DNA from: Hygrophila difformis
Taxonomy: Eukaryota; Streptophyta; Magnoliopsida; Lamiales; Acanthaceae
Direction: 5' to 3'
DNA length: 64,000 bases
Assembly: GCA_030278955.1 (NCBI GenBank)
Contig: JAOANR010000003.1
Span: 22,529,050-22,593,049, forward strand
The position numbers and the translations under genes were made by a program. This document shows positions 12,476 to 21,440 of the stretch, piece by piece (within the stretch, counting starts at the first letter, position 1; the number at the start of each line of letters is the position of its first letter). Below the pieces are notes generated by a model. The model was not told where the DNA came from and searched no databases. It was given only the letters and a program-made list of their open reading frames with translations.

Positions 12476-13171
12476 ATTGTATAGAACACTAGTGAACTAT
12501 TAATTGCACTAGTTGTTCCTTGTAAGCTAATAATCAAACTACACATATATATGTACATATTAATGATACTAATAACAATAATTAAACTTTCAAATTCTTA
12601 TTTTAATTTATTAATCTTTTTTATTTTATTTTTTTTATTTTTCCATCAGACAAGAAAATGCCTTGGCAATGATGTAGACAAATTAGGAACAATACCACTC
12701 TAGTCAAAGGCAATCTTGATTTTTCATAAATATATGTAAAATCTACACAACAATATTTTGATTATTTTCACATATATTCCCATTGCATCATTATATCAAG
12801 AACAAAAAAGATGAAAAAAAAAGGAAATGAAGAAAAAGATAAGCTAATTAATAAAAAGTGATTAGGTCAACTGGATATGTGATTAAGATGAAAGCAATAA
12901 ATGGGAACAAATAGAATTAGGCCAGAGAAAGGACAATTTGGTCAATAGATTCTAATATATATGAATCGTATATTTTAATTTGCTTCAAACTGAGTAAAAT
13001 AAAAAATTCTTGAACCTGATTCTTGAGAATAATTTTGTAATATTGTTCCCCATATATTTCTTTAATTTGTTTATTTGTATTATTTATTTTTTGTCTCCTT
13101 CATTTGTTTAATGAACCATTCTCTTCAAGTTCATATAATGTTCCTTTTCTCATTTTAATTGGGTATTTATT
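12476..13171. other. AT-rich spacer
   Basis: Homopolymer- and TA-rich DNA; no gene or clear element. Confidence 0.4.
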
Positions 13172-13227
13172 ACCACCACCACCACCACCACCACCACCAC
13201 CACCACCACCACCACCACCACCACCAC

Positions 13228-13300
<73 letters not shown>

Positions 13301-13318
13301 TATAATAATAATAATAAT
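13172..13318 (+). repeat. Compound microsatellite (ACC)n-(ATT)n-(TAA)n
   Basis: About 18 units of ACC (13172-13227), then about 24 units of ATT (to about 13300), then a short run of the inverted triplet TAA (to 13318). The long open frame across it (poly-Pro/poly-Leu) is only the repeat read in frame. Confidence 0.95.
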
Positions 13319-13566
13319 CTCACCCCTTTTTATTATTTATTTATAATTTGTGATATAGCTAGATATTTTAATTTCAACAAAAAAAATAAATTAATACTAT
13401 ATGTAGAATTGAGCAAGAAAATTGATTTCTTGTTTAATTAATAAGAACTTTTGGATTTTTCATGAAATAATTGCCTTTCACATGTATATAAAAAATATAT
13501 GATTTTTAAAAAAATATTAAAAAAATAATTTCCTATTGCTTAATTATATATATATATATATATACT

Positions 13567-13605
13567 AGTCCTCAGCGGGCTACGCCCCTCGGTCGTAAGA
13601 TTTGA
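13567..13605 (-). mobile_element. Helitron-like 3' terminus
   Basis: Read on the minus strand, a GC-rich hairpin (GGGGCGTAGCCC core) is followed a few bases later by CTAG next to a T in a (TA)n run (13545-13565). A hairpin followed by CTRR at an A/T site is the Helitron 3' end rule. The body would lie to the right, but I cannot place the 5' TC end. Confidence 0.45.
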
Positions 13606-13732
13606 TATTTAGATGGTGACGATAATATCATAATGGTATAATTACTTCAATTGTCTCGTATAGAATTAACTACATTTTTGATAGCCTTAACGATACTAAA
13701 ATCTAAGGGGGAATAAGGGCATTTAGGAACAC

Positions 13733-13950
13733 AACTTTAAGGGTAAAATAGTGATTTTACATAGTACAGTAAAAAACATTAATACTTTCAAGGGTAAAAT
13801 GGTCATTTCATGTAGTCAGATAAAAACCCTTAATACTTTCAAGGGCAAAAGGGTCACTTCACTTTCTCAAGGGTAAATTGGTCATTTTATATAATCAATT
13901 AAAACCACTTAATAGTTAGAAGGACAAAAAGGGTATTTTCATGTGTCATT
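13733..13950 (+). repeat. Degenerate tandem repeat, about 60-bp unit
   Basis: Three to four imperfect units share the core CTTTCAAGGGTAAAATGGTC followed by TTTATGTAGTC-like and AAAACCCTTAAT-like blocks. They lie just inside the possible Helitron end at 13567. Confidence 0.6.
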
Positions 13951-14304
13951 TTGCCTTCTATTCACATGTATATAATATGACATATAAAAAGTCCATAGCT
14001 TATCTTATTAAGATGATGGATGCATGGTGCATCGAATGTGGACGGTTGATACACTCGTTGCAATCTTAAGGGGAATAATTCAATATTCTAGAGAGTGGCT
14101 TAAAAGGAGTTATTCGTACCAATAAGATACATTTCTTTTGTGATAGTCATTGTATAAGAACTTCACAATTAAATATGCTTGATTTAGAGTAATTATAGAA
14201 CGTGAGACCTCTTGAAAATTCTCTCATAGTGTGTGAGAAAGGTCATAACACATTGAAAATAGCTATTATTAATTTGTGAGATTAGTTATCACTAGCCAAA
14301 CCTC

Positions 14305-14570
14305 AATCTTTTTATATTGGTATATACTAAATGAAATTAGTTTATTCTAGTCAATTTAAGATAAATTAGCTTATTTAAAAAGACAAAGTAACTTAAAATA
14401 GTATTGAATCAGCTCTTTTTGAAATCACTGCAAATAGCAGCATTTTGGAATTAGCTTATTCAAGCAAAAAAATTGTCTCAAAACTGCCAAATAACTAATT
14501 TTAACTAATTTATTATTCAAATTACTCACATAATCAGTTAACAGCTAACAGCTAATTCCAAACAGGCCCT
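14305..14570. repeat. Dispersed repeat family R1, copy 1
   Basis: It contains AATTTAAGATAAATTAGC, ...CAGCTCTTTTTGAAATCACT and ...AACAGCTAATTCCAAACAGG. The same ordered blocks recur at 38605-38700 (internally deleted) and twice in tandem at 57683-58108. Non-coding and transposon-like; ends not resolved. Confidence 0.6.
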
Positions 14571-14689
14571 TAATATTTGGAATTAGTCCAAAATATTTAT
14601 ATAAATAACTCAAAACATTTACATAATCAAAACCCAAAGCTCTCTTATCTATTTCTTTTTTTATCTAAACCCAAAGCCCAATACTAACT

Positions 14690-14953
14690 TTTTTTTTCTA
14701 TATATTTTTTGTAATAAAAAACCCAATACTCTCTTTTTAAATCCCCATTAGGCATTTTGGCTTTTATACTTATGATTTTTTCTGAACTAGAAGGGGGAAA
14801 TTTGAGTTGTAACCATTTTTGGTAAAATTCCGTCACTAAAAAGGTTAGCGACCGAATCTGCGACCGAAATTCGTTAGCTACTACAATTTTAGTGACCAAG
14901 ATTCGTTTGTTATCACAGTTTTAGCTACCAAATCCATAATTTTTCTAGTAGTG
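14690..14953 (-). mobile_element. CACTA-type (En/Spm) terminal region, truncated
   Basis: Minus-strand sequence starts CACTACTAGAAAAATTATGG at 14953, close to the plant CACTA terminus CACTACAAGAAAA. It continues with short subterminal motifs (GGTCACTAAAATTG, GGTCGCTAACC) repeated in variants. No opposite terminus or transposase is visible; the LINE A poly(T) begins a few bases further on. Confidence 0.5.
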
Positions 14954-14956
14954 AAC

Positions 14957-15557
14957 ATTTTTTTTTTGAGGAAAAGAGGATGTTTTATTCCACACCAATG
15001 GGCCAACATTTTACAAAATAAACAGTACAAATCTCACATCCAAACACGTTAGACAAGAACAAGAGAATCCTTCTGCATTTACCCCTCCTGTATGTATTAC
15101 TCTAATACCAGTTCTCTGCCGACTCTTCACCTTCGGCTCCCCTTTTCGCCCATAAGTCAGCCTCGTCATTCCGTTCCCTCATTATGTGTTGAATAGTAAC
15201 ATCTCCTGCATGGTTAAAGACATCTAAAATCGGCCCCATCAATCCGTTAAATCGCCATGGTATCGATCCAGGATCTTGCAACCAATGAACTACGTTCTTG
15301 GAATCGCATTCGAACCACATCCGAATTAAGGGGAATCCTTGGTCCCTAATTAGAGCCTTGCAAACCCGATTAATGGCTGTGATCTCAGCCTCTGATGAAT
15401 CCGCACAACCTATGTAATCTGATAGTATGAATATTATCTTGCCCGATTCGTCTCTAGTTACTCCATCAATCCCAGCCGGACCGGGGTTACCCAACGATTA
15501 GCCATCCGTATTTATCTTCCACCACCCCTATCTGGTCTCTCCCACACCAACCCACGT
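14957..15557 (-). mobile_element. LINE A 3' part: RNase H domain and poly(A) tail
   Basis: Minus-strand non-LTR (L1-type) retrotransposon. The plus-strand T run at 14957-14966 is its poly(A) tail. 15494-15102 encodes an RNase H-like domain (MGNPGPAGIDGVTRD ... SSEAEITAINRVCKAL ... FECDSKNVVHWL ... RERNDEADLWAKRGA), as found at the C-terminus of plant L1 ORF2. The domain's upstream neighbour is at 16713, beyond an inserted Mutator-like element. Frame breaks are present; the element is dead. Confidence 0.85.
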
Positions 15558-16712
15558 GGAAAAATGTATTAATAGGTCCTTTTTCTTTTCAAATAGACCG
15601 AAATAGTTCTTTTACTATTTTTTTGTCCCAATTAGTCTTCTACATTTGCTGATAAAATCCAATTTAGTCCTTTTACTCAATAATCCTATATTTAATAGAT
15701 AAAAAGGTAATTAAATTTCTTAATTAGATAAACCATATAAAATTGGGTTTAACCCAACCCAATATCAAATTAAACCCGACCCGTGCCCTAAATATATTTT
15801 TCATCTTCTCCACAGAACTCAAACCCATACCCTCAATCTGTTATCTTCTACGCAGACTATATCAGTGTTATTATTTGAATTGAGACATTTCTTTTGCCAA
15901 AGATATTTGTTTGCCCAACTTTCTTTCCATAGCGTCACCCGTTTTCAATTTCTTGGGAGTAATTCTGAACCCTCCGATTTTTGGCACTTCAATCACAATT
16001 CCCAACACACATGGTAAAATGACTCCTTATTCGTGTTTACCGGTTATCTTACCTTCAAGACGATTGGTGACGGCTGATAGCGTGAAGAGAAGTGGGAGAA
16101 TAGTGGCGGCTATGTCTGCCCTCGAAGCTCGAGTTTCTCTATAGCGACTCAAAGTTCGTCCCGTGCTCAGCGCTGTAAAGAAATCGTTAAATAGGGTTTG
16201 GTTTATCTGTGCTCTACGGTTGAGAATCCGTTTAGGTTACTGACTGGGGTTCTTTTCTAGGTTCGTTGATTTCTTGATTTCTGTTAGTGTTGATGGAATT
16301 GGAGAACGAGACAGTGAAGTCACGTGATTCCCAATCAGAAGTTTGAGCCCAGAAATTTTGAGGATGCACTAATGTCTGGTAGTCCTGTCTAGTGATACTA
16401 TGTGATCTGATATGGTGTAAATCTGCAATGTTATGTTCTGCGTTGAAGAGTAGAAGAGAAGAACAGATTTAGGGTATGGGTGTGGGCACAGGTCGGGTTT
16501 GATTTGGTATTGGGTTGGGTTAACCCAATTTTATATGGTTTATCTAATTAAAAAATTTAATTACCTTTTTATCTGTTAAATATAGGATTATTGGGTAAAA
16601 GGACTAAATTTAATTTTATCAGCAAATGTAGAGGACTAATTGGGACAAAAAATAGAAAAGGGACTATTTCTGTCTATTTGAAAAGAAAAAGGACCTATTG
16701 GTATATTTTTCC
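15558..16712. mobile_element. Mutator-like element with about 230-bp TIRs and a unique core, inserted in LINE A
   Basis: The ends are GGAAAAATGTATTAATAGG on the left and the inverted ...CCAATAGGT/TATTTTTCC on the right. Inverted similarity extends to the GGGTTTAACCCAACCCAATA-like block at about 15790 and its mirror at about 16500. Flanks repeat CAACCCACGT (15548-15557 and 16714-16723; an 11-bp duplication if one mismatch is allowed). Removing the insert rejoins LINE A coding sequence (REPRRG... to the RNase H). The core (about 15800-16480) is not transposase-like. It is less AT-rich, with a 77-codon plus-strand frame at 15911-16144, and looks like a gene's first exon and leader (Pack-MULE hypothesis). 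Confidence 0.8.
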
Positions 16713-17812
16713 TCAACCCACGTCTTGGCTCTCTGACCTTTACAATACTCGACTGTGCCAGGCCTTCTGGGAAGTTAATCTGCATCCTCAACGAGTCAGC
16801 TGCCCCATTATTTCTGGCCGCTCTCCACCATGTACATACACGCCACTTGATCTCTTCAGTAGCCTCCCTGATTCCCCTTCTATGCCCCTGGAATATTAGC
16901 TCATTTCGATATTTCCATATTGTCCAGCATATAGCGAAGCCTGTGCACATCCACCCTTCTCTTTTCTTCTGCTTCATTTGGACAGTCAACCACAGGCTAC
17001 CAGACTGTCAACTCTACCTGGGTTCACTCCTACCACTCCAAACCAAGCCATCCCTTTATGCCATAAAAAGCTTCCAAGTTCATATTGGCAAAATATATGA
17101 TCTATCATCTTTGTATGTTTCTCACGGAATGCACATAAACTATTCGAACCTGGAACGCATCCCCTTTGACTGAGAACCTCCCTGATTGGTAATGCTTTGT
17201 GAATGATCCTCCACATCAATAACCTTACTTTCTGTGGGCACTTTATTTTCCATACTATCTTCCAAATCTTTTCCCACTCTACATCAACTGCCCTCTCTCC
17301 CGATCCCAGCATGACCGAATAGAGAATCGACCATTTGCCTCCTTGAGCCAGATAGCCCTGTCTGCCGTGAAACTATTAAGCCTCTTGCCACTCAACACTA
17401 ACAACAGACTGTTCCAAACCTCCAGCTCCCAATCAAATATAGTTCTTCTTAATTGAATTTTCCACTCCCAATTAAACCCCACCCACTTACCGAAATCCGC
17501 TATTACCCCATCCTTGTTTACAGCCAATGAGAAGATCCGTGGAAAAAGATCTTTCAATGGCCTTCCCTCCCCTACCCACACATCAAGCCAAAACCGAACC
17601 TTGAGCCCATTACCAACTTGTATTATGAAATTCTGCTGAAGACCCTCCGATCCCCCCTCTTGCCATGCACTACTGATACGAGACCATACGGACCTGCCTG
17701 ACTTTGCTTCTGGTAGTACCAAGTTAGTCCCCTTGTAGTACTTCGCGTCTATGACCTCCTTCCAAAGTTGATTGTCCATCCCATACCACCAACGCCACAA
17801 GTTGGTTAGTGT
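16713..17812 (-). mobile_element. LINE A 5' part: zf-RVT region of ORF2 C-terminus
   Basis: The minus strand reads (17800 to 16720) WKEVIDAKYY...GNGLKVRFWLDVWVGEGRPL...NWEWKIQLRRTIFDWELEVW, then KCPQKVRLLMWRIIHKALPI and TKMIDHIFCQYELGSFLW, then CWTIWKYRNELIFQG. This is the zinc-binding reverse-transcriptase-associated (zf-RVT) region of plant L1-type ORF2, in two or three frames. The reverse transcriptase itself is missing: the element stops at about 17812, where it abuts LINE B head to head. Confidence 0.85.
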
Positions 17813-18977
17813 TTATGTGGAAAATATCCCAGTGAAGGTGGCGGGGAAAGAGGTTTTCAACAAAGTTGATAGGGTGGCCAAGGTTCGGGGTTGGTTTTTC
17901 CCCATGAGGAAGTGGCCAGATAATGTTACAAAGTTCGGTTTTTTTAGGTTTTCTAGAAGGGAAGAAGGGGAAAGAGTGGTCAAACATCTGAACGGAATTG
18001 AGTGGTCTGGTAGGAGGTTGCGAGTGAATTGGGCTACACCTCCTAAGAGCAGCCATGTTGATAGCAGTGGGAGTTGGTGGAAGCGGCGACAGACTGCTGG
18101 AGCTAGGGTTTGCCCGGGAGGTGGACTGGTGGGGAAAGGGAAGGAGGGTCTTTTGGGTGCATGGAGGGATGAGAGGTCATATGCAGAGGTCATTAAGGAT
18201 AATGGAGGCAGGAAGTTGAGTGTGGCGAAGGGCGGGGTAGGAAATGCAGTTCCGCTAATGGAGGATAGAAGTGTCGCCGAGTGGCTTCAGCGTTCGGCGG
18301 TTATAAGATTAAGGAAAATGGAAGAGGTTACAGAACTATAGGATTGGATGGACAATACGTATGGGAACTATGGGGAAATGATCTATGGTGGGGGTCACTT
18401 GATGGTGGCGATCTTTCAGAACACTAGGGATAGGGATAAGTTTATGTCGGATCGGAGGGACGCTGAGTACGTGGACTGGAAGAAGAGGTGGTGGCCGGGG
18501 GTCCTGGAGAGAAAACACCTCTTTTGGGTTCATATTTTCGGAGTTCCGTTTAATGCATAGTGTGAGGAAAACTTCAGACGAATTGTGGGTGGCTGGGGGA
18601 GGTTGGTAAGCATGGACGCAGAGACCTCGGAAAGGAGGAGGTTGGACCGTGCAAGGCTGTTGGTGGCGGTCCATGAACATGCAACTGTTCCATTGAAGAT
18701 GGTGGTGAAGTTAGGGAGTGTTGTTACGAATATACGGATTGCCTTCATCTATGGCGATCCTGTCCTGGTAACGGAAGAAACACGGGATGGCTGGGAAGAC
18801 AGGGTGGCTGATGATTCAATAGTCGAAGAAACAGTGGAGGCACCGTCGGAGAGGAGGGTGGCAACTCCGGTGGGCAAGATGGGGATGGATAGGAGGTCCG
18901 GGTCTTGCGAGTGTGGGGGGCTGGAAAGGCCTGGGGGGTGTCGCATGGGGCATGTCAATCGTCTCCTAGGAGGGTAG
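17813..18977 (+). pseudogene. LINE B ORF1-like: RRM plus DUF4283-like region, with stops
   Basis: The plus strand starts inside an RNA-recognition motif (VYVENIPVKVAGKEVFNKVD ... KFGFFRFSRREEGERVVKHL ... GRRLRVNWA). It continues through SYAEVIKDNG, WLQRSAVIRL, LFWVHIFGVPFNA and WGRLVSMDAETSERRRLDRA, the order seen in ORF1 of RRM-bearing plant L1 elements (nucleic-acid binding, RNP formation). Two in-frame TAG stops (18339 and 18557) and a later frameshift break it. The 5' end of the element is missing. Confidence 0.8.
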
Positions 18978-19888
18978 AGCATTTGAGTGCATTAAATAAG
19001 GAGGCGGGTAATATTACTTCCCAAGATTATGGTAGGGGGATGGAGGCAGTTTCTGTTGGAAGAGAAGGGACGGACAGAAACAAGGATAGTGGGCAATTAA
19101 TTGGGCTACTGGGGGATGAGGGAATAGTAGATTGTGGGTTGTTCGGGAAGTTGGGCCTCAGGACTTGTGGTGGTGGGCTGGACTCGGGGAGTAAGGCCGG
19201 GGTCATGGGCTCTGCGGCAGAGATTGGTGCACCTATGATAAAATCAGTTAGGCAAGATACGGAATTAATAGCCCATCAAGATAAGAGTGGACGTGCTATC
19301 TTTTGGGGTGGGGAGGCGGAGAAATATGTGGCAGATGAGATGGGGGCTCGGTTGGCTGGTAGAGCACTTGAAAACGGTCTGGAGCCGATTTGCGAAGTTG
19401 AGGAGGGTGGGTTGATGATAGAAGAGGTGGAAGGGGTGGATACGGAGGTTAGGGCGGATCGAAGTGGTTCTCCTGTCGTGGTGGAGGAGGAAGATTCGCC
19501 GAGGAATGAGGAGATGACTGGGTCAGATAGTCAGGGGGCGCGCAGAAGAATTGAAGAAGTTGAGAGAGCATTGGCCAAGGTTGTCATGGGGAGGCCTATG
19601 TATAAGCGAAGGGGGAGAAAGGGAACAGAGCGTTTATTGGGGACAGGGTCGGAGCCCAAGAAAAAGGGAGTGAAGGGGAACATTTTGCTGCCCTTCAATT
19701 TACAACAGTAAGGATGCAGGGGGGTGAGAGTACTGGATTTTGCATAAGCGGAGGCTACATTTGATCTTGCTATGAGATTGGGATTGGGGTGCTCAAAGGG
19801 AAGGGAGGTAGTTGTCCAGAGAGTCTGGGAGGAGATGGAAGGGAAGTAGGGTCTGGGTATCTGATTGATTTTGTTTGACTAAGTTCTT
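18978..19888 (+). pseudogene. LINE B ORF1 C-terminal linker
   Basis: An open stretch (18905-19711) encodes a Gly/Glu-rich, low-complexity tail ending KRRGRKGTERLLG...KKKGVKGNILLPF, in another frame than the RRM part. It is likely the C-terminal part of ORF1, followed by a short inter-ORF spacer. No domain is recognised. Confidence 0.55.
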
Positions 19889-21440
19889 ATGAAGATTGTA
19901 ACTTGTAATTTGAGGGGTCTAAATGGGGGGGGGGGGGGGGGGGGGTGAGAAGGAGGGCGGGTAACGAGGTTGTGCAGGAAATACAGGCCTATAGTGTTAT
20001 GTTGTGAAGAGACTAAGATGGGGGAAATTAGGGAAAGATTGGTGTGGAGGTTGTGGGATTCTAGTAATTGTGAATTTTGTGTCCAAGCTGCGGAAGGGAA
20101 TGCTGGGGGGCTTATTGTTGTTTGGGATCCGAGCGGTTGCGAGTTGGAGTGTGTCGAGAAAGGACACTATTACATCTGGATGAAAAGGAGTGTCAGGGGT
20201 TGCGATGAGGTGGTCAATATTCTAAATATACATGCGCCAAATGACCGTCGGGAGAGGGCATAATTCTAGATTATGCTTGCTAATAAGTGCCCTACAGACA
20301 ATGGAGAGTTATGGAATATTGCTGGAGATTTTAATGCGGTTCTACAGGCAGGGGAGCGTGTGGGCTCTGTGAGGGATTTTAAAAATTTTATAGACCGGCT
20401 AGGGCTAGTAGATTTACCGATGGAGGGAGGGCTATTCACTTGGTTCGGTGGGGGGGGGGGGGGGAAGAGCATGTAGCCGGCTTGATAGGTTCCTACTTTC
20501 TCTGGGTTGGATGTGCATTAACAACGGGGTTTCTCAATGGCGATGTGATTCTGTTCTTTCCGATCACTATCCGGTTAGGTTAGAATTTGGGGAAAAACCA
20601 GGGGGACCTAAACCATTCCGCTTTTATAATTATTGGTTGGAAGAGGTGGGTTTTAAGGAGTTAGTTTGCAATGCATGGGGAAGTGAAATTGAGGAGCATA
20701 GGTCTAATGGTGGGGGGAGGAATCTGTTTGGAAAGTTGAGGAGGCTGAAACATAGCATAAAGGGTTGGGATGGGTATGGAGCTAAGGCGCCAGAGAATAG
20801 GATTCAGAACTTATTGGAGGAGATTGGTGAGCTGGAAACTAGATTCCAGGGGGACTTGGAGGACGAATATGCTAGAGAAGAGTGGCATGGGAAGAAGGGG
20901 GAGTTATGGAAACTTTATATGGCGGAGGAAAGGAGATGGTGCCAAAATTCTAGGGTTCGATGGCTTAAGGAGGGGGATAATAACACGAAATTCTTCCATG
21001 CAGTGGCAAGCATTAATCAGAGGCAAAACTATATAGGGGCGGTTCGGTGGGGTGGGAGGCTGGTGGATGATCCGGGGGAGATAAAAGAAGCGGCTTTTGA
21101 ATTCTTCCAGGCAGCTTTTGCTTCGCAACGGGAGGAACTTTTTTCAGTTGACAATCTCGGATTCCCTAAACTCGCTGAAAATGATCGGAGGTGGTTAGAA
21201 AGAGGGTTTACAGAGGAAGAGATCAAAGAGGCAATTTGGAGTTGTGAAGGGGATAGAGCCCCGGGACCGGATGGATATAATATGAAATTTTTTCAGACAT
21301 TCTGGGAAGTTATCAAAGGGGACATTTTGGAGATATTCCAGAGGTTGGAGCGGTGTGGTTATGTGCCTACAGAAGCAGGGGGGTCATTTATAGCATTAAT
21401 CCCGAAAGTTGATAGACCTATGGAGTTTGGCGAGTATAGG
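19889..21440 (+). pseudogene. LINE B ORF2: endonuclease and start of reverse transcriptase
   Basis: It starts MKIVTCNLRGLN at 19889, the typical start of the apurinic-type endonuclease (EEP). A G21 homopolymer follows, then CEETKMGEIRERLV, AGGLIVVWDPS, NIHAP, WNIAGDFNAVL, LFTWFG, SRLDRFLLS and LSDHYPVRLEFGEKP, which are endonuclease landmarks. A second homopolymer (G15, 20450-20464) causes a frame change. The 20448-21440 frame continues through SRVRWLKEGDNNTKFFHAVA to GPDGYNMKFFQTFW and FIALIPKVDRPMEFGEYR, the first reverse-transcriptase blocks. It is cut at 21440 by the gypsy element and resumes at 32546. Confidence 0.88.

Noticed and set aside
13104..13346. 80-codon ORF with poly-Pro and poly-Leu
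   Set aside because: It is the (ACC)n/(ATT)n microsatellite read in frame; no gene signals.
16591..16899. 102-codon plus-strand ORF
   Set aside because: Spans the right end of the Mutator-like element and antisense LINE A; chimeric by accident.
17813..18193. 126-codon minus-strand ORF
   Set aside because: Antisense of the LINE B RRM region.
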